Assembly: GCA_011799875.1 (NCBI GenBank)
Contig: CM022303.1
Location: 731,798,587-731,862,586, forward strand
Length of the DNA stretch: 64,000 nucleotides
DNA from: Thinopyrum elongatum
Taxonomy: Eukaryota; Streptophyta; Magnoliopsida; Poales; Poaceae
Direction: 5' to 3'
Within the stretch, counting starts at the first letter, position 1. Each line of letters begins with the position of its first letter. Made by a program: the position numbers and the translations under genes. The notes beneath the pieces were generated by a model. It had not been told where the DNA came from. It ran no database searches and was given only the letters and a program-made list of their open reading frames with translations. This document shows, piece by piece, positions 1 through 11,400 of the stretch.

Positions 1-865
1 CAGCTCGAAATTTTATTGGCCAACTCATCCGTATGATCTACAGAAATATGCGCCTTGACCATGGATTGGGTACAACATGGTGTTAGGCTCACATTAGGGA
101 AGAATCGGTGAACAGAGAAAAGAACCCTATACAGGGTATTGAACGAGACTATCAACGTGACTCAGAACGATCTTAGTTTGAGTAATTTTCATAGGTGTTG
201 GAAATGTATTGGGGAATTGAGATGATAGGACTTCTAATTTACACGAGCTGGAAGATTTTACACACGCACGCACGCACGAGCACGCGCGCGGAGAATATCT
301 AGCCCAAAAAAGGCCGTTCGTGCCCGAAAAAACGGATCGCAAGATTGAAAAAACAAATGATTTCGCACTTACAGCTCGAAATTTTATGGGCCAACTCATC
401 TGTATGGTCTGAGCGTGTAGTTGGTGATGCCGCTGTCGGGTGGTTCCGGCGGCGACCGCGAGTCTTCTTGAGGAGGCGGATGCCCGGGCCAGCGCGCCCC
501 TTGCTATGACACACAGTCTCCTGGGATGGCACTGATGGGCGATGGTGATCTGGCGCGTCGATGCGGACGTCCGGTCCATCAAAGTAAACCCGCCGACCAC
601 GGCCTTGAGAGGTGACGCCCCGGAAGTCCGAGCGAGGACTCGGCGTGCGACTGTAGGGGCGGTGGTGCGCCGTGGTTCCTTTAGTTTCGCCCGTCTCACG
701 TGAGGGCGCACCTCTGCGTGAATCACCTTGGAGAGATGGTGAGCTACGCCCGTTCTCGTAGGCATAGTACCGTTCCGCCGCCCACGGGCGCTGCTCCTGC
801 TCACGTGCGTGCTTCGCCTTCTTGCACGCGCGTCGGCTGAACATTTAGGAGCTCTTGAACCGCGC
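1..865. other. Unassigned sequence interrupting a copia LTR
   Basis: This stretch replaces the part of the LTR that should follow position 866, judged against the related LTR at 56980-59155. A segment of about 40 bases at 1-41 recurs at 370-410 with few differences. Positions 263-295 are rich in CACG/CGCG. A minus-strand reading frame at 299-844 is rich in Arg and Ser and resembles nothing I know. Most likely it belongs to another element inserted in, or recombined with, the LTR. The other border lies outside the window. Confidence 0.35.
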
Positions 866-1437
866 CATAACACCAAGAGGGCCCCAAGAATATCTCTCCA
901 TCGAAATAGGAGCAAATCCCAATCTTAAGCTATCTAGTTCCTTGTCATACTTTTCCGTGAACCCGTAAGCCGCCGTAATAGCCACCCTATTACAGATGAC
1001 GTTTAACAAACACTAAAGTTCATGAAGCAAGTATGAAGAAACTCGATACTCTCATGGTCTAACGAATTATGGAAATGCTAACTTTTTCTGTGTTATTAAC
1101 CATTAACTTGTGACGAATGTATCTCATAGCATAACATCAATCGGGTCGATTCAACATAAGTGTTCTTCTAACATTGTGTCCTCAAAGTTTGCGGCATAGT
1201 CATGCCCATGATCAGAAAAATAGAACCATCATGCAACACTTGAGCTAGTCTTAGAGGCGAGACTAGAAAAATATTTATCCGTTTATTATTCCACACATGC
1301 ATATGAGTCTTCCTCCAAGCCTCGTGGTTATTGTGGACTCGAGAACTATAGCAGTTACAGTATGAAATATAAACATAATTAAGAACATGGAGATAAATAA
1401 TAACGTTTATTATTGCCTCCAGGGCATATCTCTTACA
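866..1437 (-). mobile_element. BARE/Angela-like copia LTR, 5' part of a 3' LTR
   Basis: Read on the minus strand, the sequence starts with TGTAAGAGATATGCCCTGG at 1437 and matches the first ~570 bases of the LTR at 56980 almost base for base with scattered differences. TGT followed by a ATGCCCT(A/G)GAGGCAATAATAAA-type start is typical of Triticeae BARE/WIS/Angela LTRs. The match stops near 866 within a CTC(T/C)(T/C)(T/C)GGTGTTA-like stretch. The element is in opposite orientation to the copy at the right edge. Confidence 0.8.
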
Positions 1438-1700
1438 GACTCTCAATTGCACTAGAGTCAATAATCTAGTCAATGCTAATGCACTTTACACCTATGGCAT
1501 ACCGGTATAATAAATGCTTCGCTTGTGGTATAATCTTTGTCCAACGGATCTGACAACTTCAGGTCCGTGTGTATCTTTGCATATCCTCGCGTTTTCATGC
1601 TTTCGCAAAATTCATAATTTGTGTGGATTTGGCTTTGTATATATGTGAATCACTGTTCGAATATTGATTCCACAGACTGAGCTATGGAGCAACTATTTAC
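1438..1700 (-). pseudogene. Copia pol 3' tail (RNase H end) and polypurine region
   Basis: On the minus strand, the residues IHTDLKLSDPLDKDYTTSEA can be read upstream of the LTR. They align with the IHT-DL--ADPLTK tail that closes BARE-type copia RNase H domains. The conserved ACTAGATTATTGACTCTAGTGCAA stretch and a decayed polypurine tract then lead directly into the LTR at 1437. Stops interrupt the frame, so it is a relic. No further pol sequence is seen beyond ~1700. Confidence 0.7.
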
Positions 1701-1930
1701 AATAGTGTTCCATTAACTAAAGTCGATGTAGATTGAATGACGAAATTCGTCCTCCACGATGCACGGTTCGAGTCGTTCTTCGTCTGAATGGATTCTCCTC
1801 GTCGATGCGGTCTTGGTGGCGCGACGGTTCGGCCAAGGGAGCTCCGATGCAGCAAGGGTATCCGGTGCGGGGGCACTGTAGCAGGCATGTTTCCTTGTTC
1901 CAGTGAACGAAACGTGCACTGTAGCATGCA

Positions 1931-2078
1931 GTTTCGTCCTGGGTACAAAGAAACCTAAGTTTCGTCCAACAGTCCAACAAAACCCTCTGTTTCGTCCAAT
2001 GCTAGGAGGAATCATACGTGTTTCGTCCAACGCTAGGATGAATCCCACGTTTCGTCCAACATTAGGACGACGGTGTGC
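1931..2078 (+). repeat. Five-copy ~30-bp minisatellite (GTTTCGTCC repeats)
   Basis: GTTTCGTCC starts at 1931, 1959, 1989, 2020 and 2049, giving spacings of 28-31 bases. The last three units share GTTTCGTCCAA followed by a TAGGA-rich half. The units are diverged. No protein or known element accounts for the array. Confidence 0.75.
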
Positions 2079-4426
2079 TATTTTTGAAATTTCTGATTTT
2101 TGATCTTATTTTTCCAATTTGTTCAAATAGAAGTACTATTTCCAAAAAAATCCCGAGGCGTCAGCGCATGACCCAGCTGCATTTACACAGCCACACTATT
2201 ACTCAGCAGAAACCATGGGAGCAGAGCAGATGCCAAGCAAGGCGTGTTATATGACGCCAAGTTTGTTCTGGATCTTCCAAATGTTAAAATGCCTGTTCAC
2301 TTAATTGCTTGCTGTTGGAGGTAGAATGGATTCTAAGTGCTACCATGGGTACAAGATGCAACTATATCTCCAAATGAAGTCTGACTGTAGGTTGGTCGAC
2401 ACACAAATCGACCAAATCCAACACAATGGGGTGATTCCAGCTATACCTATATCTTGCAGTACAGAGACATGCAGTCCTCCTGGGCTTTCATCAGTAAACA
2501 AGCAGAAGCACAATGTATCAGCGCATGACCCAGCTGCAGTTACATCACATCGGAGCAATCCAGTTGTTCAAGGCGCTGATACTGAAAAATTAGCTGCAGT
2601 TATATATATGAACATGATATAGCTGTGTGAATGCACACACCATCAAAGTCTATCATTTATTTTATCCAGTATGTGTAGAGATAAAGTATATCTTTTCATC
2701 GTAAAGTACAATGACATATCTTTCTTCTAGGCCTCGTAGCTGAAAGGCATCTCATAGCTAGGACCCCTTCACACTGCTTGCCCTATAGTATAAATCTACA
2801 CTTAAAAGTAATAATACTATCAGACAGCTGCCATGGACGGAGCTGCATTGGACGAGATGTAAGGATTGTTTCTCCCGGCCGGATGCTATTGCCTTACTTT
2901 GGGGGCATCGACTTGACTTGTAAACAAGTATGCCATCCTTCGAATTCGCCGCGGGCGTGAGATCTGTGGCTTTGTTTCTCCCAACATGACTTGGTCAGTC
3001 CATTTGGGGTTGCTAGCTACTGCTTCTTTTGTTAAACTATGGTAATAAACAGCTTAAGGTCGGCAATGCAAGCATATGTGGCTGCTCCATGAAATGAAAT
3101 GCATGCATGTGGTGGCCGGTCAGGATCAGAAGAAGCATTCTTAATACAGTAGTGCCTAGTGGCGCATGGGGACCAGAATTACCTCTAGCAAAAGCTCCAG
3201 CTGCAAAAATTCAAGTTCTAAAACTTGCAGCTGTTGTCAAAGAAACAGTTTTGCAACTGCAGATTTTTCTAGAGGCAATGTCCCTTGATTCAGATTATCA
3301 CCGATGTACAATTACAGGGAACTGTAATCCTTAATGTAAACTGTATGCAGATTGAATGAATGGCACATATGGGGCCTCTGGTTTGTTAAAAAGAAAAAAG
3401 CCACATCAATCAGTCTCTCCTTGCCAAACAGAACTCGGACGAGTCAGACTCCCCGCTGACCATCCTGCTCAAATTCTGGCAGTCTTGGTGCCTCCATTTC
3501 AGATAATAAGCAGATTTGACGGTGTTGGTGAACCTCCATTTTTATCAATGACAACAGGCACAGGTGAAGGAGCCCTGATGTGGTCTGGGAGTGCATCTTG
3601 CAGATTACTAGCGGTAAGCTCAAACTCACCCGCACGCACTATGCCAGGATTAACATGACGTGCATACATACATGTTCCATCCAGTAAACCAAATAAATGC
3701 AGCAACGTAATCAGTACTACTGCTGCGGCTAGGTACACCATCGATTACTGGGCTTGGCACTGCTACCGGTTTACAAATGGCCAAATAACAGCAGCAACAA
3801 AGTGAGGAGAGCTACTTAGCAAGCGAGAATACATTGAAGGAAACATACATGCAAATTAACAGTAGCTAGAGAGAGTGCAGTCCGCAGACGCCATCGAATA
3901 TATAAAAGGCAGGTCGGCCGGTGGACGATCCATATATATAAGTAGCGAGACCCAAGTCAACAAGCCAAACACAGGCGATTGCTTTGATTTATGTGTCATT
4001 GTTCCTTGCAATGATCAGCCACAGCCAGCCAGACACAAAATAAGTCCCGTATACAATGGATTAAGCCCTGCAGTAATAGGGTGTGATGTGATGTGATGAG
4101 AAACCAACCTCTCTTGTTAATTAGATGCAATGACAACATCTAGTTTCAGATACTCATTAGACACAAGCGATTATCACTAAGTTTGTTTGTCCCACATACA
4201 TGCTATGCTAAAGTAAAGAACCCAAACATACCCGGTGCACTGTCCACGAAATGTGTCTTCAAACATACCCGGTGCAATGTTTAAGGATAGACATTTTACT
4301 GGGCATAAGCGTCAGCATGACATCAGAAACACATGAATTTTAATATAAAGCTAACATCATGTTGCAATGTCGATCCTATATATGGCATGGACAATACAAG
4401 CAAAAAATAGGAGCGAGCTTACCCCT
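2079..4426. other. No recognised gene; unassigned sequence
   Basis: I see no convincing gene. TCAGCGCATGACCCAGCTGCA occurs near 2160 and, nearly identically, near 2517, so part of the stretch is an old local duplication. Reading frames here are short and show no family motifs. The last few hundred bases probably include the 3' untranslated side of the minus-strand F-box relic that ends at 4427. Confidence 0.4.
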
Positions 4427-4775
4427 TCAAATAGTTGGTGGAGACAAGGATGGCGGGTAACCCGCATACAATTGACTCTGCAATAGCATTGTGTAGGTAG
4501 TCTCACAGAACCGCTCAAGCTTCATAGTCTGGAGATTCAGTGAAAAACAGGCTGGCTCTGGCAATTCAAACGAACGAGACCCATGTAGGAGTAAGTTTCC
4601 CCCAGCTACACCAATGATGTGATAGCGATACCCAGGCAACCTGAATCTGTACTCCATTTGCCACTGCCTCACGCCTTCCCCATTGCTTCGCAAGATGGTA
4701 TACCAGAGGTGATATGCACCATCTTCAGAACTGAAGATGAGAGTAAACATCCCAAAGCCTCCCTTCCGTTGCCTC
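4427..4775 (-). pseudogene. F-box family protein, C-terminal part
   Basis: The minus-strand frame reads a C-terminal segment ending LYAGYPPSLSPPTI followed by a stop. Grass F-box proteins with an associated beta-rich domain often end in a very similar way (FPPSLS-PTI), preceded by an FSL-LQTMKLER-C stretch that is also visible here. Such proteins are substrate receptors of SCF ubiquitin ligases. The upstream part is cut off at 4775/4776 by a copia LTR, so only about 115 residues of this gene remain on this side. The F-box itself lies on the other side of the insertion (5119-5236). The gene looks inactivated, although the frame still runs into the LTR. Confidence 0.6.
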
Positions 4776-4989
4776 TGTAAAACAAGGAGAAATAGGCAGT
4801 TCGGCACATCTCAATGGAGAGGCCTCGGTCATGTATTTATAGACATGAGTCAAGTACAGATCGATCTCAACAAGATCGTAACAATACAGGATACGATCAT
4901 ATCTATCTCTAGTTAAAACCTGATCATCTAACTACCTCAACTTGGCGCACAAGCCTGGCTAAATACAATGTATATTCGGTTGTTTAACA
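4776..4989 (-). mobile_element. Copia 3' LTR, 214 bp
   Basis: The minus-strand LTR runs from TGTTAAACAACCG at 4989 to GTTTTACA at 4776. It is preceded by a polypurine run (TTGAGGGGGTG) and the end of a copia pol frame. A TATAAATA box is visible near 4837-4844. The LTR end plus the next base gives TTTTACAG, a good splice acceptor in front of the F-box C-terminal frame. No second LTR or target duplication was found, so the 5' part of the element is deleted. Confidence 0.75.
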
Positions 4990-5118
4990 CACCCCCTCAA
5001 TCACAACCAGTCAGGTTGAGATTGTGTCGAAGCAACCAAAGCTGTTGTAGTCCAACGGGCTTAGTTAGCCCATCCGCCAGTTGATCTTGTGTTGGTATGA
5101 ACCGAATCTCCAATGCCT
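4990..5118 (-). pseudogene. Copia pol RNase H tail fused to F-box frame
   Basis: The residues LKALEIRFIPTQDQLADGLT are the standard C-terminal end of copia RNase H (---IRFIPT-DQ-AD-LTKP). The frame is continuous with the F-box start codon at 5236, so the short open frame of 79 codons begins as an F-box protein and ends as copia pol. Everything upstream in the retroelement is missing. Confidence 0.8.
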
Positions 5119-5236
5119 TAAGTGCGGCCGTGGGGAGGCGGAGGAGGATCTCCTCCTTGAAGTGGTCCGGGAGGGTCGCCTGCACCTCCTTGCTCGGCAA
5201 GGCGTCGGGGCTGCAGGGCGGAGCCGCCGACGCCAT
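5119..5236 (-). pseudogene. F-box protein N-terminus
   Basis: The minus-strand ATG at 5236 opens a frame with a short leader followed by LPDHFKEEILLRLPTAA, the first helix region of an F-box (LP-DLL-EILLRLP). The frame then switches to copia pol at about 5118. The rest of the F-box and the central part of the protein are absent. With the C-terminal piece at 4427-4775 this forms one gene broken by a truncated retroelement and a deletion. The start codon was chosen because it is the first Met and follows a plausible pyrimidine-rich leader. Confidence 0.6.
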
Positions 5237-5528
5237 TGTGGTGGAGTGGAACGGATGGGATGGGATGGGAGGGGATTGTCCTTTTGAGGCTTTGATTTCC
5301 CGTTTCCGCTCTAGGGAAAACGTCTTCTTCTGCTCGCGCTCTCATTGACGTATCCTTCAACGCAGCAAGAAAAATGAAGCACATTTCTCTATTTGTTTTG
5401 TAACAAAATCATATACACTCTGTTGTAAAAAAACATATACTCCATACATTTCAAAATACAAGACAAATTTTATTTCTCGACAAAACATTTTTACTAATAA
5501 TTTGTTCTGCGACAATGATATTTACGTG
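5237..5528 (-). other. Leader and flank of the F-box relic
   Basis: The minus strand upstream of the F-box ATG carries a (CCATC)n-like run of GGATGGGAT units at 5251-5270 and a purine-rich stretch. This is compatible with a 5' untranslated leader. No clear TATA box was identified. The sequence ends at the CACTA terminus at 5529. Confidence 0.3.
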
Positions 5529-7205
5529 CACTACTAGAAAAATCGTCGTTACCGAGTTATTTGATGTCTGCCGAGTAATAGAATACGGGATCACGGTAAA
5601 AGTCATGTAAGCCGAGTGTGGCTATCGGCAAACAACAGGACACGGCACACGCCGACAGTTGCCGAGCGCCTGGTACAATGTGCTCTGCAAAAAAAAGAAC
5701 ACCCGGTTTATGTGATGTATGCCGAGATCCTCTGCTATGGCACCCGCCAAACAAGTGTCAGGTGGCACAGCCGTTTGCGCTTGACGGCGCCGTCACGTAC
5801 GGTCCATCTTTACCGAGATTCTGGGCCAAGTACTCGGCATCATATTTACAAAAATACTTTTTTCCCTGACAATAAATGTTTGCTGAGATCCCGCCACCGA
5901 GAACTCAGTAAAGTATTTATGAAAATACTTTTTTCTCTTGCAGTAAATATTTGCTGAGCTCTCTTTGTCAAGTACTCAGCATATTTCTGTGGGTCTAGTC
6001 AGGTCATGCCACGTGTCGTGTGTTGTTTGACATAATTTCACAGCACATATATCACATCGTTATAGGTCAAAGTGACATCACATACGAATTAAACTCATAT
6101 GTAGCAACAAGTTCACAACATAGCTCACAAAAAAGTTCAAAACATAATTCACAAGTTCACTACATAATCCATCAACGAACACAAAAACATAAGAAACAAC
6201 TAGTTCACAAGTTCACTACATAGTAGGACGAGGGTCGACACATCACGACAATCCTGGAGGAGGAGTAGGAGGAGGATGAGGGCCGCCGCTCATCATTGCC
6301 GCCCACATTTACCGTAACCCCTACAGAGGCGAGGGTCAACACATCAATATTGTTTCAAGTTGGTCAATCTGCTAATATAGATAGGAGTCGATATGGGAAA
6401 GTAATAACCTGTACTTCGGACTTCAGCTTCTCTCTTTCCTCCCTTTTCGGCCGCCTGCTTCTCTCTAGCTGCCACTTCAGCCTGCACCCGTTCCTCCTGT
6501 TCGGCCGCGGCTTTTGCACGTGCGGCCTCGGATGCCTCCAGCGTGGCTTGTAATACATGGAGTTTCCTTCACATATAGGTTGCGACTCAAAGAATGCAAA
6601 GGCAATGCCATATATGAAATTTACAAACCTTGAGCCTTGAAATCTCAACGGACTGAGCCGTCGGGTGACTCCTTATGGAGGGACTTGAGCTTGTGCTTTG
6701 CGCCCGCATCTGAGATAACTTGGGATGCGAGGACGTGGCAATCACGCCGTCGCAGATCAAATGGCGGCCGCTCCTCTTCCCTGGGCCTGCCCTCATGACC
6801 ACCATGGGATCGGGATCCTGCGACATAGGATCGTAGTCCTCCCCGTGCGCCTCCTTGAAATGGATTTCGTAAAACCCATATCTTTCCTTGGTCGACATGT
6901 TGCAGAACTCCTCACCATCCTTTCCCCTATGCCCATGTGTTCCACGCCTGCATGATGTTGATGTTGGTCTCAGGCTGTTCTCGCACCAACAAAAGAAAGA
7001 CGGTCGTGATTAGCAATACCTAGATGAACCTATAGACAAAAATGACCTTGGGGTTGCACATACCATTTTTTGAAGGTATGCTCTGAGGTTGAGGCTCCCC
7101 TGCACGTGTGTCGGACCGGGCATCTTCAGCCGGTCAACTATTTTCACTTTGTGCGTCGTCAGCCACTCAGCCCTGCACCAATCCTCCACCAACGCCTCCC
7201 AGCAA
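5529..7205 (-). mobile_element. Truncated CACTA element, one end only
   Basis: The terminus CACTACTAGAAAAATCG starts at 5529, preceded by GTG. Subterminal sequence with repeated GCCGAG/CGGCA motifs (5556-5990) follows, as in CACTA elements. A TNP1-like pseudogene on the minus strand (6410-7205) supports the assignment and puts the 3' end at 5529. The other end is missing: the sequence changes to LINE leader at about 7205. It does not pair with the terminus at 27906, whose target duplication (GGA) and subterminal motifs differ. Confidence 0.75.
6410..7205 (-). pseudogene. TNP1-like CACTA protein (Ptta/En/Spm type), C-terminal exons
   Basis: At least three minus-strand exons can be read. Exon A (about 7064-7205) has CWEALVEDWCRAEWLTTHK and later GSLNLRAYLQK, ending at a GTATGT donor. 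Exon B follows a GAGAACAG acceptor near 6965 and encodes STKERYGFYEIHFKEAHG; it ends near 6628. Exon C (about 6410-6560) encodes an Ala/Glu-rich coiled-coil stretch (EASEAARAKAAAEQEER). This layout is typical of the plant Ptta/En/Spm transposon protein family, thought to bind subterminal repeats. The N-terminal half is lost at the LINE junction. Confidence 0.75.
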
Positions 7206-7994
7206 TCGGTAGGGGTCGCCGGTGCAGTCGTCTACTCCGTCCGGTGCACGCCCCAGCCTCGTCAGCGGTGGTGGTCCATGGTGGAGGAGGACGAGGCCCG
7301 CGGGGCGCGGCGCATAGCGGCCTCCGCTCTGACAAGGCATACCAGGCTGGGGACTTCGTTGCTGCCTGTATCACCTCTGTTGATGCACTCACAGGGCGTG
7401 CTAGCCGGGTCGCAGCAGGTGGCTATGCCTTACCCCATGCCCCATGTCGCGTTGCACGCGTCACCTGCACGGCAGAGCCCGGTGCTGGCTGATCTCGGTC
7501 GACGGAGTTGTGCTGCCCCCTTGGGTGTTAGCATGACACCCACCTCGCCCACGATGTGGTCTCTTCGCGCGGCAGACAGGAGGCATCCCCGACTGCATTG
7601 GTGGCTGCCAGCAATGTTGGACCGGATGGCATCCGCCCTGTGCCGCCCTCACTATCGCTGGGTGCAAGTGCGACATGCCCAGCCATCACCTCTCTGAGAG
7701 CTGGCCTAGTGATGTCGCTGTCAGCTCCTCGACTAGCACCCTCGGCTGCTACGGTGGCACTGCTGTCACCTATCAGCACGCTGACCTTGGTGGTCTCCTC
7801 CTCGGACAGGGCCCCACTACAGGAGGTGGTGTGACCCTCTCCGCCTACGCCGGTGACTGTGACTCAGGGCAGCGCGCGATCGCCTCCGCCAGGGCCAGCT
7901 CGGCCCTCTCTTCGCTCTCTAGAACCTGCCACGTCTCAGGCGCGGCTGAGCTCGGCGAGGTGCCTTCAGTTGGGCGGTTGACCACGACGCTGCG

Positions 7995-8535
7995 GTGGTG
8001 GCTTTCAGAGGCATTCCTGCACCCACACCTGAACTGCGTTCGAGTGCGATGATTTGTTCCCAGCCGGTCGCTGATGACCTGCAGATGAGATGTGTGATGC
8101 ATGCCGCCAAGCTTCGGGACATCGAGTCTATCACAGGTATGAAATTTATTAAAAACTTTTCAGTTCTTTCCTTTTTGGAGAATGAGATTGTTGATAAGGC
8201 TGCTAGACTTGTTGTTTCTTTAGGAGTCACTAGGCATGAGGTGGCCAAGTCGGTTAATGAGTTGTTGGACTCGGAAACAGAGAGGGTCTTGGTTATGTTG
8301 AAAAAACTGCTGCTGAGATGCCGGCTGGGGATGATGATCCCCAGGGACTCTCAATACCGTTCATTCAGAACATGTGTGAGGACTTGCATCCTGAGGGAGA
8401 ATAGGTATCGAAGAGTCATACATATGATCCTGTTATCCCTGCAAAGCTTACTCGCAAACATATTAGAAAGCAGTATGATCTCTCTACTGTGCGTCATAGT
8501 ACGCGTACTCGTTTCAATAAAAAGTTTCATGACCA
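7995..8535 (+). pseudogene. LINE ORF1-like region, C-terminal part
   Basis: The frame from 7995 includes MHAAKLRDIESITGMKF and NEIVDKAARLVVSLGVTRHE, a segment I associate with the region just upstream of the endonuclease in Triticeae LINEs. A frameshift near 8310 moves the conserved continuation into another frame. ORF1 proteins of this group bind RNA, but no zinc knuckle or RRM could be made out here. Upstream frames at 7070-7980 are GC-rich and probably decayed leader or ORF1 sequence. Confidence 0.5.
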
Positions 8536-9157
8536 ATGAGAGGAATTTTCTGGAATAGCAGAGGTCCCTGTGACTTGGTTAAACGATAGTTTTTGGCAGA
8601 AACTTCTAGGGAGCAGAAGTTGGACTTCATTGCTCTAATCAAGACTGGTGGTCCTAACTTCTTGGCACCGTTCTTGAGCTACCTTTGCGGTGGCCATGAT
8701 TTTGTGTGGTATTGCCTTCCTCCATGTGGGAGATCGAGTGGTATCTTATTTGGTGTTAATAAAACAATGATTGAGGTTCTAAATATGGAGGTGGGGGATT
8801 TTGCAGTCAAATTCCACGTGCGTTTGTGAGTTGATGGTTTTAACTAGGCTCTGGTGGTGGTCTATGGGGCTGCCCAAATAGAACTTAAGCCTCCTTTCCT
8901 TGCAGAGTTAGTTAGGATTCGTAGCAATGAATCTTTACCTATGTTGGTGGGTGGAGACTTCAATATTATTCGGAGACAGGATGAGAAAAACAGCGACAAT
9001 TTTGATGCTAGATTTCCCTTTATGTTTGATGCCATAATTGAGAATCTTGACTTGAGAGAAATGACTCTCCCAGGTCGACAACATACTTGGGCTAATAGTC
9101 TAGAAACACCAACTTATGAGGAGTTTGATCATATCTTCACAAGCGCCGAATGGTAAC
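8536..9157 (+). pseudogene. LINE endonuclease (AP-endonuclease-like)
   Basis: The Met at 8536 begins MRGIFWNSRG, the usual start of plant L1 endonucleases, and LDFIALIKTG follows. MLVGGDFNII (near 8941) is the conserved GDFN motif of the catalytic site. The C-terminal stretch F-HIFTSAEW fits the family. Stops at about 8571 (TAG after LVKR) and 8827 break the frame. This enzyme would nick target DNA to prime reverse transcription. Confidence 0.8.
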
Positions 9158-9599
9158 AAAAGTTCCCGCTTGTGACTGTAAGGGCACTTCAAATAAGTAT
9201 TTCTGAACACACCCCTCTTCTTTTGGACTCTGGTGAGGCTGCTCACATGGGGGGAAAAACCGCTTTTTTTCCTTCAAGTTATCATGGTTTCAACAGGAAG
9301 TTTTTTTTTTTTTGAAATGGTGGCTCAGGAATGGTCTGGGGGGAGCACTAATGTTGAAAGGTGGCAATTCAAGATTCACCATCTTAGACAATTCCTTCGA
9401 GGCTGGGCTAAGAATTTGAGTGGTGTTTATAAGAAAGAGAGGGATTGGTTGCTTGCTATTGTTGATGTTTTAGATATTAAAGCAGAATCGACCCCGCTTA
9501 GTACGGCAGAAAAAACTACCAAACGGGAGGTGGATGAATTCTTGGCTAAACTTATGCGTGAGGAGGAGACCAAATAGGCCCAACGTGCTAAGGTTAGAT

Positions 9600-11400
9600 A
9601 TGTTCAGTAAAGAGATACCAACACAAAGTTTTTTCATTTGATAGCAGATGGCAAACACCGAAAAAAGAAAATCTTCCAGCTGGACCAAGATGTGGGTACC
9701 ATTGTTGGTCACGATCCTCTTAAAGCTTACATTACAAATTATTATAAGCAACTTTTTGGCCCTCCAGTGTCTAATTTCTTAACGATGGATGTGGACGTTA
9801 CTGATGATATACCTCTACTCTCCCCCGAGGAGAATGCAGTGTTGACAGCCCCTTTTTCGGAGAAAGAGGTGTTTGTGGTCATCCTTCAGACGGAACAAAA
9901 TAAAGAGCTGGGACCAGATGGGTTGCTGGCTGAATTCTGTCAGAAATGTTGGGGGATTATCAAAGGAGATCTTCTGCCAATGTTTGAAGACTTATATAAT
10001 AATAATCTTTTGTTATTTTGTCTCAACTTTGGCATCATTATGTTACTTCATAAAAAGGAGGATGCGGTGTGAATTGAGCAGTTTAGGCCAATCTGCTTGC
10101 TGAATGTAAGCTTTAAGATTTTTACAACAGTGGGGACAAATAGGCTTTCGGCTATCGCTCATTCCGTTGTTCGCCTGACGTGAACGGCCTTCATGCCAGG
10201 ATGACGCATTCTGGAGGGAGTGGTTGTCCTACATGAAACCGTCCACGAATTCCACACTAAGAAACTTGACGGAGTTATCTTTAAGGTGGCTTACGATAAA
10301 GTGAAATGGCCTTTCCTTCAACAAGCGTTGCTTAAGAAGGGTTTTACTTCTAACTGGCGACAGCAAGTGAGGAGGTTTGTCCAGGGTGGTAGTGTTGGGG
10401 TAAAGGTTAGCAATGACATTGGTCATTATTTTCAAACCCAGGAGGGATTGCGGCAGGGAGATCCCATGTCCCCAATCATTTTCAACATCGTTGCCGAAAT
10501 GTTGGCAATACTCATTGCAAGGGCTAAGCAGAATGGCCAAGTTGGTGGTTTGATTCCGCACCTTATTGAGGGCAGTGTGTCGATTCTTCAATATGCAGAT
10601 GACACTATCATCTTTATGGAGCATGATTTTGCGAAAGCGGTCAATTTGAAATTGATCCTCAGTCTTTTTGAGCAATTATCTCATCTAAAAATTAACTTCC
10701 ACAAAAATGAGCTTTTTTGTTTTGGGAATGCCAAACATGGAGAAAATGAGTACATGCAACTATTTGGTTGTTTGGCTGGTTCTCTTCCGTTTAGGTATCT
10801 TGGGATACCTATTCTTATAGAAAAGCTTAGTAGCATGAACGGCAAGCTAATGTCTTATGGAGCTCATTTGATTCTTATTGACTCAGTCCTTACAAGTTTA
10901 CCTATGTTTCTGTTATCGTTCTTTGAAATACCGAAAGGGGTGTTGAAAATATTAGATTTCTATCGGTCTAGATTCGTCTGGCAATGCGCTGAGCATAAAA
11001 GGAAGTATAGACGTGCTAGGTGGGACGTGTTGTGTAGGCCTGTGACTCAAGGTGGGTTGGGTATTGAAAACCTCAAAATAAAGAATAAGTGCTTGCTTAG
11101 TAAATGGTTGCGCGAGTTACTTACGAGGAAGGTGTTTGGCGGGAGCTACTACACAAAATATTGTCACACGTGGACGCTAAGCCTGCTGACTCGCCATTTT
11201 GGAAGGGTTTGATGAGGGTCGACCTTCATTTTTCAATAGAGGTTCTTTCTCGGTTGGTAATGGCCAAACAACTAGCTTCTGGGGAGATATCTAGTTGGGG
11301 GATACCCCGTTAGCTCTTCAATATCCGAGTCTGTACAATGTTGTGCAAAGGATGCATGATACAGTTGTATCGGTTCTTGGGGCGAGTCCTCTAAACATTG
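9600..11400 (+). pseudogene. LINE reverse transcriptase
   Basis: Conserved blocks appear in order: PLKAYITNYYKQLFG, a GPDGLLAEFCQKCW block, FRPICLLNVSFKI, a FKVAYDKVKW block, GLRQGDPMSPIIFNI and the catalytic LQYADDTIIF near 10590. The YADD aspartates are intact, but stop codons occur at several points between 9577 and 10220. The continuation after 11212 (LHFVRRLMPINLTQAPGVF and later VKSMYADLI) is the linker to the C-terminal zinc-finger domain. The enzyme is not functional as read. Confidence 0.9.

Noticed and set aside
7070..8052. Long GC-rich frames as host genes
   Set aside because: They overlap the LINE leader/ORF1 zone and the end of a TNP1-like exon on the opposite strand; no independent motifs.
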